A DNA stretch of 64,000 nucleotides from Mucilaginibacter sp. OK268 (GCF_900103125.1 NZ_FNJV01000006.1:186001-250000); one strand, 5' to 3'; positions 36,174-44,394 are shown, counted from the stretch's first letter. Numbers and translations are program-made. The notes: generated by a model not told the origin, from the sequence alone.

Positions 36174-36795
36174 AGAATTTTTTGATGATCTCAGTTAATA
36201 TACCGCCAGAAGCCGCAATTCCTATTTCCCACGTACCATTCAGTGATTTATCCAACATCTTTCTTATCCAGTTTTTTGCCTGCGGACCGTAACCAACTAT
36301 TTCGGGCTCCTCTGCAATAACTATAGCAGAAATTTCATTAATATCTTCCTGTTCGACTTTGTGTTTCTTTAACTCCTCCTGGAAAAATGCAATGTCTCTC
36401 GCAGATATATTTATCTGCGCGTTGATTGTATTTTGGTTCCCAGTGTTAATCAAATTACCGTGACCGGTAGCATGTATATTAATTTGAGTTCCTTCTTTTG
36501 CCAAGTCGGATTGTTCTTTCAATTGTTGCTTTTTAAATTCAGCTTTAAAACCTCCATTCTCTATGAATATGTCAGCGGGTGATTCAAGATTGATGACAAT
36601 GGGCAGTAAATTTTCTTCGGTTTCACCAACCCGCGTAATAAACCTACGCCGCACTAAAACGTCAAGAAGGGCGTTGGCCTTTCTTTCGTTGGGTTCAACG
36701 GTAAGTATTTTTTCAGCTTCGAGATAGTCTTTGTTCTCAAATAGATCTAATATCTGATCGAGTTTATCACACTGACTTTCATTTAAATTGTACAT
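36163..36795 (-). CDS. Unknown winged-helix / GN-motif / hydrophobic-tail protein (1)
   Basis: A 210-residue protein. Residues about 1-65 (CDKLDQILDLFENKDY then LLDVLVRRRFITRVGETEENLL) look like a winged-helix domain. Residues about 104-132 hold a short beta-repeat, INIHATGHGNLINTGNQNT-INAQINI, in which GN pairs recur every 6-7 residues. A helical stretch with many acidic residues follows, then a hydrophobic Gly-rich end (WEIGIAASGGILTEIIKKF, about 190-208). The same order occurs in the neighbour at 36816. Such layouts are known in predicted bacterial conflict proteins, but I cannot name a family. Confidence 0.6.
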   Translation of the reverse strand: MYNLNESQCDKLDQILDLFENKDYLEAEKILTVEPNERKANALLDVLVRRRFITRVGETEENLLPIVINLESPADIFIENGGFKAEFKKQQLKEQSDLAKEGTQINIHATGHGNLINTGNQNTINAQINISARDIAFFQEELKKHKVEQEDINEISAIVIAEEPEIVGYGPQAKNWIRKMLDKSLNGTWEIGIAASGGILTEIIKKFYGI

Positions 36796-36815
36796 GATAA
36801 GATTAGGTTTAGTGG

Positions 36816-37421
36816 TTATAGCGTATAAATAAGTAAGAATAATGATAAGACCAATGAGCCGATTGATGGTATATTCGAACCGGTTCGAAGTAATAGTCCG
36901 ATGGTATCTTTAGAAGGGCCACCAGCCTGAACCTCCGCCAATAAAAGGGTCAACAATGCTAAGGCCTCATTTCGTTTATCTTCATCTATAAAAATATCAT
37001 CTCCAAGGACATCTTTTATTTTTTGCGTCTGGGCCTTTATCGCGGATCTATCAAAAGTCTGCGATAGATTAAATACGTTGTTATTACCCATATTGACAAT
37101 ATTTCCCTCCCCCGAAGAATGAATGTTGTAAGTAATAATAGGGCCAAAATGTTCGGTAGCCTCATCTGGGCTTTCATTGGCCTGTTCCACCTCCTTTACT
37201 CCTTTATGACTTAACCTAATGGTTCCACCTAATCCGTGGGGTTCAATCAAGCCTTCATTCATTAAATAGTCAACCACATTTCTCATCAGGTTGTACTCAA
37301 AACCCAGTTCATTCCCGAGTTCTTCCATATCATAGACCGCATTGAGGCTGCCGCCAGCTTGCTCATATAGATAATTCAGGTAGCGAAATCTGTCTTTCTT
37401 AATTTGAGATATATCGATCAT
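36816..37421 (-). CDS. Unknown winged-helix / GN-motif / transmembrane-tail protein (2)
   Basis: A 201-residue protein with the same plan as its downstream neighbour. Residues about 5-75 form a winged helix (FRYLNYLYEQAGGSL, ELGNELGFEYNLMRNVVDYL, GLIEPHGLGGTIRLSHKG). Residues about 93-118 carry NIHSSGEGNIVNMGNNNVFN. The last 18 residues (IPSIGSLVLSLFLLIYTL) can cross a membrane. Between them is an acidic helix with DEDKRNEALALLTLLL. The gap to the 210-residue gene is 20 bases. No known function; a DNA- or nucleotide-sensing front joined to a membrane-seeking end suggests an effector. Confidence 0.6.
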   Translation of the reverse strand: MIDISQIKKDRFRYLNYLYEQAGGSLNAVYDMEELGNELGFEYNLMRNVVDYLMNEGLIEPHGLGGTIRLSHKGVKEVEQANESPDEATEHFGPIITYNIHSSGEGNIVNMGNNNVFNLSQTFDRSAIKAQTQKIKDVLGDDIFIDEDKRNEALALLTLLLAEVQAGGPSKDTIGLLLRTGSNIPSIGSLVLSLFLLIYTL

Positions 37422-37466
37422 ATATATTGTTTTCTGTTATGTTAATTGGAACATCCAAACTACAAT

Positions 37467-37634
37467 TTATTCCCTGTCAATGTATTCCATAGACTTGTTG
37501 ACAATCTTTAATTCGTCATATGTGTAAACCGTTTTGAAATACAATTTTCGCTTTTCAGCCAGAAATTCACTGTCATATACCCCTAATACCGGATCATTAG
37601 GACGGCTCGTGTTTATTAATATATATACTGTCAT
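37467..37634 (-). CDS. 55-residue unknown protein
   Basis: Short gene found by reading the minus strand: ATG complement at 37634, TAA complement at 37467-37469. Product begins MTVYILINTSRPNDPV, continues GVYDSEFLAEKRKLYF, and ends MEYIDRE. It looks like a compact alpha/beta protein of the kind in which a first strand (VYIL) is followed by a helix with AEK. It lies between two larger genes of the same strand with normal gaps (45 and 53 bases), which supports it. Function unknown. Confidence 0.55.
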   Translation of the reverse strand: MTVYILINTSRPNDPVLGVYDSEFLAEKRKLYFKTVYTYDELKIVNKSMEYIDRE

Positions 37635-37687
37635 GATAAAACTATTGGGGTTTGAAATGATTGAACAGATGTAAGAACTTAATCACC

Positions 37688-38353
37688 TTACCACTTGATT
37701 TCTGGAAATTCACTAAACTCAAGATCCGTAATTTCACAACCTTTTTCCGTGGCAGACTTTTGGAATGAAGCGATAAGATTTTTGTATTCAGCTGACCATG
37801 TATTAAAATAATGGGAAATCAGTTGAGGTATCTTACGAAACCTTACTTTGCCGCTGCGGTCAGATACAAAGTCGATATGTAATGCCTGATAGATGATAAA
37901 GGCATATTCATTTCCAACAGAAAAGTCCTTTTCTAGAATAGTTATGATTTCACCTCCTGCTGGATCGTATTCTAACAGCGCTTTCTGGATCACATATTCG
38001 AGTAAATATAGATTAGCCTGATGTAATTTACTTGTTGAAAAATACCCTGCATTTTGGCGTAACGCGGTAATAAATATTAAAATATCTGTCCAAACTAACT
38101 GAAATCCGGAGTAGTATAATTTATGATCGTCACCCGGATATTGAAATTCATCGGTTAATCGATCGCCTGAATAAGCGTGTCTGATTTCATAAGCGAAGTT
38201 CATCAATAATTGATGTTGTCCCTTTTGAAATTTATTTTCTTCATTTAATGTATGCGCTATTTGGTGAACCGTTTCATATAGTGAAGATAAATCGCCGTAG
38301 TCTCCGAAAATGGAAACGCCAGTTCCGTTTTTAGTGGGATAAGCCTGAAGCAT
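37688..38353 (-). CDS. Unknown protein, possibly DUF6904-like
   Basis: A 221-residue soluble protein with no signal or membrane segments. It starts MLQAYPTKNGTGVSIFGDYG, which I associate loosely with a DUF6904-type hypothetical family; I would not rely on it. A helical region with HQIAHTLNEENKFQKGQH and an Arg/Lys-rich C-terminal half are seen. First gene of the minus-strand accessory set (37 kb region). It may be a regulator or immunity-type partner, but nothing in the sequence proves it. Confidence 0.5.
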   Translation of the reverse strand: MLQAYPTKNGTGVSIFGDYGDLSSLYETVHQIAHTLNEENKFQKGQHQLLMNFAYEIRHAYSGDRLTDEFQYPGDDHKLYYSGFQLVWTDILIFITALRQNAGYFSTSKLHQANLYLLEYVIQKALLEYDPAGGEIITILEKDFSVGNEYAFIIYQALHIDFVSDRSGKVRFRKIPQLISHYFNTWSAEYKNLIASFQKSATEKGCEITDLEFSEFPEIKW

Positions 38354-38470
38354 ATATTGTAATATTGTTTAGATTAGGTTATAAAGGTAAAAATAACTTG
38401 ATTTACAATAGCTGTTAAAATGTCAAAAAGATGTTTTCTTAAAATCAGGGATTATTGTAACTTTTATTGA

Positions 38471-39475
38471 CAAATACCAGCAGAAAAAACAACGCTCGAA
38501 AAAGAGCTGGAAAAGCCATTTAAAGATTATCAAAATTACCTCGTTAAGATAAAAGATTGGGAAACTAAGCAGAAAGCAATCATCGGCTCGGATGTTATTC
38601 CCGATACAATTAAATTTTTTGAGGCTGAATTGGCCTACATAGATAATGATCTGCCAAAAGAAATCGAAACTCATAAAGAGTTGCGCAAGCAGTTTACACT
38701 GGAGGTTTACAATCAAAAGAAGCAGATTCAGGAAATCTATAATAAAATGAAGCAAGCCATTTCCGGTATTTTGGAAGAATACAGCGCCGAACAAAACATC
38801 ACCATTGAAAGTTCATTTAAAGTAGATAAAATATTTTATACACAGTTTTTTGACTATGTATTCCGCTATGGTGATTTTCATAATAATGGCGACGAAGCGA
38901 TCCGCAAGTTAATTGGCAAATATGATTTTGATTTTGAGGACAGTATCAATGAGTTTTTGGCGGAAATTGATACGCTGGATATTCGTTATAAGGATAACCG
39001 TAAAATTGATTTCTTTAATTACTTATGCTCTCTTTCCTATCTAAAGCCGGAATATGACCTGCGGTTAAATGATAAGGGCTTAAACCAATTATCACCGGGG
39101 GAGAAAGGCGGACTGTTACTCGTTTTTTATCTTGTATTGGATAAGGATAATAAGCCGTTGATAATTGACCAACCTGAAGATAATCTCGATAATCAGAGCG
39201 TGGCCGAAATCCTGGTTCCATACATTAAACGTGCAAAGAAACTTCGGCAGATAGTTATGGTTACCCATAACCCAAACCTTGCGATAGTAGCCGATGCTGA
39301 GCAGATCATATACATGAACATCGATAAGGAAAATGATTACGTGGTTTCCTGTGATGCTGGCGGAATTGAGGACAAAATTATGAACAATCACATTGTAGAT
39401 ATCCTGGAAGGTAAGATGAAAGCTTTCGACAATCGTAGGGTGAAATATAAAAAATATCCTGCCTTGGGGTTTTAG
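38471..39475 (+). pseudogene. AAA/SMC-like ATPase, N-terminal part missing
   Basis: The open frame continues back to a stop at 38468-38470 with no start codon near a ribosome site, so only the last 335 codons are left. The fragment holds a coiled coil (QKKQIQEIYNKMKQ) and the ATPase C-terminal half: signature-like LSPGEKGGLLLVFYL, Walker B PLIIDQPEDNLDN, and the H-loop MVTHNPNLAIV. The Walker A half (GxxxxGK[ST]) is gone, so ATP binding is lost. Such ATPases occur in anti-phage and restriction-associated loci. The 5' end abuts the minus-strand accessory set. Confidence 0.75.
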
Positions 39476-39518
39476 TATTATTTTAATTCAAGGCCATCTG
39501 GAAGATTTACATTTTATA

Positions 39519-39592
39519 TCCTCCAGATGGGACTCGAACCCATAACCTACAGATTAGTAATCTGCTGCTCTATCCAATTGAGCTACTGATAG
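39519..39592 (-). tRNA. tRNA-like gene with ACT anticodon
   Basis: 74 bases fold as a class I cloverleaf: acceptor CTATCAG / CTGGAGG (one A-A mismatch at pair 3-70, two G-T pairs), D stem GCTC/GAGC, anticodon stem GCAGA/TCTGT with loop TTACTAA, and T arm ATGGG-TTCGAGT-CCCAT, discriminator A. The anticodon ACT would read the Ser codon AGT, yet there is no long variable arm as in tRNA-Ser. It may be a pseudo-tRNA or a tRNA with changed anticodon. A 9-base inverted copy of its 3' end (CCATCTGGA, 39494-39502) lies 17 bases past the end. Confidence 0.72.
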
Positions 39593-39919
39593 ATCATAAA
39601 GATATGTTTTTTTCTACAAAATCATTTGCTTTCAAAAAGTAAATATCAATTGGAGCTTTCTCATTTCTAATTTATCAAATAGCGAAAATGGGCATTGTTG
39701 GATTTAGTAATCCCCTATAATATCTCGATGATTTAGAAGACAACACTTTTGAGAAATGAGAGTTGCAATATGTGAAGGAAGTTTTATTAAATGAGTTAAT
39801 CATCTCATATAACTATAGATTTTTCCACTTTTCCACATGTCCAACTAAAATTATTAAGCAGGTGAGGTTTTTATTTGAATTATTGGTCATAATAGATGTA
39901 ACTTACCATATCAAACCTT
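39593..39919. other. AT-rich spacer before the plus-strand cassette
   Basis: No gene seen in 327 bases; a 62-codon frame here has no signs of coding. Presumably carries the promoter for the gene at 39920. Confidence 0.45.
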
Positions 39920-40411
39920 ATGACGGAACAATTAGCCAAGCAGATTTTTGAGGCGCTTTTAGATGAATTTAGGCGTAATAATCTTACAGATATATTAACG
40001 TTTGCCATTCCGCCGAACGAATCCCAAAAAGCATATTATGAATATAGCTCTGATTATAGTTATCGGAGTACCGAAACTGAATTGCAGTTTTTGATCAATC
40101 TCTCAACCCAAAATGATCGGGGAGCCTCCCGTGCATTAGTTATCTTGTTGGAAGCCGGGAGCGAGTATTTTAATAAACTTTCAGGTATTCCCCATGGGTT
40201 TTCACAAAGGATTAATCGTCTTTTTGATTCGGATTCCGTTAATTATAAAATTGCCATCAGCGGGAACTGGCGACAGGTCGAGCTTAATCATATTCTCGAA
40301 CAACCAAATATTAACAAATTAATACGGCTATTGGATTTTCTAAGAGAATATCGAGAATTGGATGATGACAGATTTTTAACGGAACTTGATACGTTCTTAA
40401 CCGAAATTTAA
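39920..40411 (+). CDS. Unknown helical protein, first of three accessory genes
   Basis: A 163-residue protein of no recognised family. The N-terminal part (MTEQLAKQIFEALLDEFRRN then LTDILTFAIPP) is helical with the amphipathic spacing seen in effector-associated adaptor domains; the middle has SYRSTETELQFLINLST; the end is acidic and helical (LLDFLREYRELDDDRFLTEL). No membrane segment or signal, so cytoplasmic. Only 2 bases separate it from the nuclease-like gene, so it is probably coupled to it. An adaptor or inhibitor role is a guess. Confidence 0.6.
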   Translation: MTEQLAKQIFEALLDEFRRNNLTDILTFAIPPNESQKAYYEYSSDYSYRSTETELQFLINLSTQNDRGASRALVILLEAGSEYFNKLSGIPHGFSQRINRLFDSDSVNYKIAISGNWRQVELNHILEQPNINKLIRLLDFLREYRELDDDRFLTELDTFLTEI

Positions 40412-40413
40412 TT

Positions 40414-41082
40414 ATGAGCGTCCTATCCTTAAAAGCAAAATTCGATAGCCTACTTACTGGGCTTAAAAGTGTTTCTACCGTTCGTTTTTCCAAAACTGTG
40501 GAATCGGCTTACGAAGCCTTGGTTTTGGCGGATTTAATGCAAGAATACGCCCGGATTAAAAGTGGTGTTAAAAATATCAATTCCCCGGCTGCCGGTTACT
40601 TTTTAAATCAGGCTCCAGGTAAATTCAGGAAAGAACAGTCTTTTTTTATTGAATTTAACAATGGGGAGGCCTACTATTTTGCTGCTGATGTTGAAGTTTT
40701 TGGATTAGTAGCCAGGGAAAGGTCAGCCCCCACGGGTATGCTGTTTGAAGCAGATGCCGTTGTGATCAAATCGGAGCTGGCGGATGAAGTCATTACCGAT
40801 TACGATGGTTATCCTGCACCGCAACACATTGATTGTTTGATCGAATGTAAGTTTGGCAGATATTATAAGGGCCAGTTAAGAGAGCTTTTAGGCTTGCGCA
40901 GGCATGTTAGTTTACTTGGTCGTAAAATTGCGCATGCTCCGGTTACAGGAGCCCTTTATGGAATTGGACTGCAACGAGCCGTCCCACCAATTGCGCTATT
41001 CATGGCCAGACCTATAGCAGCAACTTTTGTCGATATCAATACCGCTGAACTTTACGATTTGGGACAAATACGCATTAGTTAA
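40414..41082 (+). CDS. PD-(D/E)XK nuclease-like protein
   Basis: A 222-residue soluble protein. The pattern of a restriction-endonuclease-like fold is seen: helix A with Glu30 (KTVESAYEALVLADLM), Asp114 in LFEADAVVI, and Glu144-x-Lys146 in HIDCLIECKFGRYYKGQLREL, followed by a helix with LLGLRRHVSLLG. Spacing D-x(29)-E-x-K fits the PD-(D/E)XK family, so it could cut DNA or RNA. No known subfamily recognised. Second gene of a three-gene set: partner protein two bases upstream, large membrane protein downstream. Confidence 0.6.
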   Translation: MSVLSLKAKFDSLLTGLKSVSTVRFSKTVESAYEALVLADLMQEYARIKSGVKNINSPAAGYFLNQAPGKFRKEQSFFIEFNNGEAYYFAADVEVFGLVARERSAPTGMLFEADAVVIKSELADEVITDYDGYPAPQHIDCLIECKFGRYYKGQLRELLGLRRHVSLLGRKIAHAPVTGALYGIGLQRAVPPIALFMARPIAATFVDINTAELYDLGQIRIS

Positions 41083-41093
41083 ATTTTATAAAA

Positions 41094-41195
41094 ATGAAAT
41101 TATATCGAGGTGATGATCTTTTTAACACTACCGAACCGGGGCACTATCGAATGGACGGTATCAGACTGCACATCTTGACTCAAGTTCTCCCTTAA
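41094..41195 (+). other. 33-codon reading frame, gene relic or small peptide
   Basis: ATG 41094 to TAA 41193-41195, starting MKLYRGDDLFNTTEPGHYRM. The LYRGDD start resembles the first strand of ADP-ribosyltransferase-like folds (LYRG), then the frame ends. It sits between the nuclease-like and membrane-protein genes (11 and 9 bases away), so it may be a decayed toxin gene or an unrelated short peptide. Confidence 0.3.
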
Positions 41196-41204
41196 ACCTA
41201 AATC

Positions 41205-42689
41205 ATGAAAAAGCTCTTTAAACAGTTTAGATATAGTGTTTCATTATTTATTCGCAATAAAACGCGCCTCATTATCCGAAACGTAACAAGAAATAGATTG
41301 GAGAAATTAATTGATCGTAGCATAGAATCCATACTTGGCGAAATTTTAAATAATCCCAAAAACAATTCCTGGGTAGTAAGTACCATCAATAGAAAATTCA
41401 ATTATGTTAGTATCGACCTCTCGGAGTATCAAAATTGGCATCGTGATCCAAAACAATTAGCAAAAGATATTACCAAAGTGTTTAATAAACGCTTTACAGA
41501 ACGAGAAGTATCCATAGCGTTTCTCAGGAAGTTCAATAATATCACTTTACACCTGCTTTATGGTGGCGAGGATTCATACAATGAAAACTGTCAAATCTTT
41601 AAAGTTTATACGCCTGAAAAAAATGCAGTTCGACCACCTAAGAAAGGTTTGCTAAAAAAACTTTTTGAAAGCATCTGGATATGGCCAACCCTTATCGCAA
41701 CCACTGCTACCGCGGTATTGACGGTATGTTCAATAAAACATTTTTATAATGCTGATGAAAAAGAACTGGACAAGATCGCTGTAATTAATCAAAATATCAA
41801 CTTTGTTACAGGTATCTTTGGTTCGTTTATTATGACGTTTCTAATGACGCGTGTTCTGAATCTCAGGCAGGAAAAATTAAAACGAGCCCCTCAGATAAAG
41901 GCATTGTCTGATAAGCTGGCGCAATTTCAAAAGATATGTTTCCATTTGATAAACGATCATGTATTCTGGAATGAAAGTGAAGATTTCAAATATGCTAAAC
42001 GAATCAGCGATAGGATTTCATATTGGGATGCTAAAGGATTGGAAATGGACCAAACCGATGTAGAATTTAATTACTTTCAATCACTGATAACAGCCCCCGG
42101 ATTTAGAGCGGATATTATCTGGCTATATCTACAGCTAAAAATGTTTGCCGACCTACACCCTTTGCAGAATCTTAATTTATTATATACTAAACACCCGCCA
42201 GTCATAATTTTTGCCTCGAAGGAAATAAAGGACTTTTTAGCGTTTGTTGATTACAATGAAGTGTATAATTACCTTGATAATAAAAAAAATGCTCCTGTTT
42301 ACGATGCTCAATCCACATTTGGTAAAAATATTATCAGTGCTGCCAAGCAATTTGACGCCGGCAAGTTCAGTGATGTAACATATTCTAAAGAGCTGTTGAT
42401 AGATATTGCTGACGAAGTACAAAATAGAGTGTTGCCTAACCTTTATTATTTGCTTACGCTTAATGAAGATAAGCTTCCGCTTTCGGTAAAATATTACTTT
42501 GGGGCAGTGGTTTCAATAATTTCCCTTACCGTAATCTGGCCGGTCATTTTTAACCTGTTCCTGTCGAATAAATTATTTCTTAACATTGGAAGCATTGTTC
42601 TTTTAGGGGTTTTCATCCACATATTACTTATGTTTCTATTGTTTCTGAAAAACGAGGCTCTTCTCAAAAGACCAGATGACTATAGGTAA
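41205..42689 (+). CDS. Unknown four-helix membrane protein
   Basis: A 494-residue protein of no recognised family. The N-terminal 145 residues are soluble and very basic (RNKTRLIIRNVTRNRLEKLI). Two transmembrane helices follow (about 150-170, WPTLIATTATAVLTVC; about 187-207, TGIFGSFIMTFLMT), then a 220-residue soluble domain with several aromatic and charged motifs, and two more helices near the end (about 430-450 and 458-480). It could be a pore-forming or signalling effector. It lies nine bases after the short LYRGDD frame, in one unit with the nuclease-like gene. Confidence 0.6.
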   Translation: MKKLFKQFRYSVSLFIRNKTRLIIRNVTRNRLEKLIDRSIESILGEILNNPKNNSWVVSTINRKFNYVSIDLSEYQNWHRDPKQLAKDITKVFNKRFTEREVSIAFLRKFNNITLHLLYGGEDSYNENCQIFKVYTPEKNAVRPPKKGLLKKLFESIWIWPTLIATTATAVLTVCSIKHFYNADEKELDKIAVINQNINFVTGIFGSFIMTFLMTRVLNLRQEKLKRAPQIKALSDKLAQFQKICFHLINDHVFWNESEDFKYAKRISDRISYWDAKGLEMDQTDVEFNYFQSLITAPGFRADIIWLYLQLKMFADLHPLQNLNLLYTKHPPVIIFASKEIKDFLAFVDYNEVYNYLDNKKNAPVYDAQSTFGKNIISAAKQFDAGKFSDVTYSKELLIDIADEVQNRVLPNLYYLLTLNEDKLPLSVKYYFGAVVSIISLTVIWPVIFNLFLSNKLFLNIGSIVLLGVFIHILLMFLLFLKNEALLKRPDDYR

Positions 42690-42959
42690 ATTATAAATGA
42701 ACAGTATTTCACGCTTTCTGTATGCGTCAGACCATTTAAATTTTCTACCTCTTGAATTTCTACCTCTTGAAAATACGTCACTCATTCCCGTCTCTGTTAC
42801 CTGCTTTTGATTTTTTACCGTTGGATATGGAGCGCTTTTTTCATCTGCCCGTGACAAAGTAAGCATCGGCAGATCATCACATTCCTAGAGAACCAAGCCA
42901 TGTACAACTTGGAAAGGCCGAAGCAGCGGCCAACGATTATGTGAACTACATTGCTTTCA
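42690..42959. other. Decayed spacer between membrane-protein gene and recombinase remnant
   Basis: About 270 bases with no intact gene. A 15-base direct repeat (TTTCTACCTCTTGAA, twice around 42735-42768) and broken coding-like stretches are seen. Confidence 0.4.
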
Positions 42960-43398
42960 CGCTGTTTTGGATGATTCTAACTTGAATACGCATAGAATGG
43001 AATGCGTGAGTGAAAGGAGACAGCTATTACGGCAACTTGCACTACAGCAATCGGCACTTTCTAAGGCTCGAAAGCTATTTGTGGAAGATATATTGAAGTT
43101 TGATGACTACAGTGAATTCAAAAAAGAGTTTCTGGCAACTTCCGCATGTCTAAAAAAAGAGCTGGGCGATAATATTGATAAGCTGAACAATATTGATATA
43201 CAGCGTCAATTAGAGCATGGAGCCTTGGTAGATCCCTTTAGGGGATATGCCAGTCTGGACACCGCGGACAAAAAGCATCTAGTCAAGCTTATTCCGCCGA
43301 ATGAGGTGAACTTTCAAACGGGCGAGATTTCGTTGGGTCTTACCGATGCATTGTCAAAAATATTGGTATTGAACATAAAGAGCAAGTCAAAGAAATGA
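42960..43398 (+). pseudogene. Serine recombinase, C-terminal coiled-coil fragment
   Basis: About 145 codons match the end of large serine recombinases of Bacteroidota mobile elements: SERRQLLRQLALQQSALSKA (coiled coil), FVEDILKFDDYSEFKKEF, IPPNEVNFQTGEISLGL and ALSKIL at the end. The resolvase domain, recombinase domain and zinc ribbon are missing, so the piece cannot recombine DNA. A related middle fragment is at 60834-61316. The stop codon overlaps the next small gene by four bases (ATGA), an arrangement expected of the intact element. Confidence 0.72.
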
Positions 43399-43604
43399 AC
43401 TTTATAGAAAGAAAGGTTTCGGTCAAACGTGCAATTTTCGTTTTGGCCAAAAATGGCATTGAGGTAGATGATAGCGAGGCTAGCGTCATCTTGGATTTTC
43501 TTTATCTGATAGCGAAGAATTATAGCAAAAAAGAGGAAGTAGAAAATGCCCATAACCCAAAGGAGAAGTCGAACACATCAAAATCGACCATAATAGACCC
43601 TTAA
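43395..43604 (+). CDS. Small recombinase-associated protein
   Basis: A 69-residue basic protein starting inside the recombinase stop codon (ATGA). The core AIFVLAKNGIEVDDSEASVI followed by LDFLYLIAKNYSKK resembles the small proteins that accompany Bacteroidota serine recombinases; a nonsense-mutated relative is at 57575. Two helices separated by a short Gly-Ile turn suggest a compact DNA- or protein-binding module. Function unknown. Confidence 0.6.
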   Translation: MNFIERKVSVKRAIFVLAKNGIEVDDSEASVILDFLYLIAKNYSKKEEVENAHNPKEKSNTSKSTIIDP

Positions 43605-43723
43605 AGCTGCTTTTTAGACCATTTTGAATAAATGTCTAAAGAGTTTTTTAGTAATTGTCGAACACGAATCGGTCGGACGGTAACAGTTTGGACCACAGGA
43701 TTTTATTGGCATAAAAAAAGGAA

Positions 43724-43745
43724 ACAACCCCAATGGGGTGTCCTT
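43724..43745 (+). terminator. Hairpin after the recombinase module
   Basis: ACAACCCC-AAT-GGGGTGT with one bulged base, followed by CCTT and AGTAGC. Sits between the small gene and the recurring tail sequence. Confidence 0.6.
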
Positions 43746-43747
43746 AA

Positions 43748-43938
43748 GTAGCGAGAGTGAAAGATTTTCAACCGTTTTGTGGAAGATTTGGAGCGTTTAA
43801 GCCGAATTGATAAACTCAGCGAGGATTCGTAAATCTTTTGCTTATGTGGTAATACCTTTATTCGACGACGTGAGGGCTTGACTTTTTGATTGATTAATCA
43901 CAGCCAATGATAAGTCAGAATTTTGCTTATCATTGGCG
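43748..43938 (+). repeat. Recurring ~190-bp element, left of the RHS cassette
   Basis: Matches 57952-58145 over the whole length with many point changes. In one frame both read FVEDLERLSRIDKL then a few residues and a stop; this copy needs one inserted base. It ends in an inverted repeat GCCAATGATAAG / CTTATCATTGGC. Confidence 0.7.
43903..43937. terminator. Hairpin GCCAATGATAAG / CTTATCATTGGC
   Basis: Perfect 12-bp stem, 11-base loop. The partner copy at about 58110-58145 keeps most of the stem. Confidence 0.65.
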
Positions 43939-43992
43939 AAATACCACATTAGCAATTTATAATAATTGCTTGTTCAATCAAGCCTGAACTAA

Positions 43993-44394
43993 CTATTTAA
44001 AGCTGTTGTACTGCTCGTAGCTAATAGGCTCAAGCCAGTCCACCACACCCTTTTCCGTATTGATCCCCACAGCATAGTGCGCAAACCTGCCGTTGGGCGT
44101 TGCGCCATGCCAGTGTTTTACACCCGGCAACACATTCACAATATCACCAATCTTAATTTCCTGTATAGGCGAACCCTCTTCCTGGTAATAACCCACGCCT
44201 TGCGTAACAATCAATATCTGGTTGCTGGGATGTGTATGCCAGTTGTTCCGGCAGCCTGGCTCAAATATCACTTCGCCTATGGCACAATTGATCACCTCAT
44301 CTGCGGTTACCCTCATTTTCAACCAGGTATTGCCGGTAAAGTATTGTGCGGCCACCGAGCCGAAGCCCTCGGGTGCTGTATATTGATTTTCCAT
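43993..44394 (-). CDS. Cupin-domain protein
   Basis: A 133-residue single-domain cupin. Metal-binding motif 1 is W-H-T-H-PSNQ with a Glu-free variant (RNNWHTHPSNQILIV) and motif 2 is GDIVNVLPGVKHWHG. Similar proteins occur next to carboxymuconolactone decarboxylases and as small-molecule dioxygenase-like or mandelonitrile-lyase-like enzymes; the substrate is unknown. No signal, so cytoplasmic. It lies beside the broken O-acetyltransferase, reading away from the RHS cassette. Confidence 0.85.
   Translation of the reverse strand: MENQYTAPEGFGSVAAQYFTGNTWLKMRVTADEVINCAIGEVIFEPGCRNNWHTHPSNQILIVTQGVGYYQEEGSPIQEIKIGDIVNVLPGVKHWHGATPNGRFAHYAVGINTEKGVVDWLEPISYEQYNSFK

Noticed and set aside
39763..39951. 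62-codon frame before the cassette
   Set aside because: Overlaps the start of the better supported 163-residue gene and lacks protein-like composition.
42636..42866. 76-codon minus-strand frame
   Set aside because: Lies in decayed DNA and overlaps the end of the membrane-protein gene; no family features.
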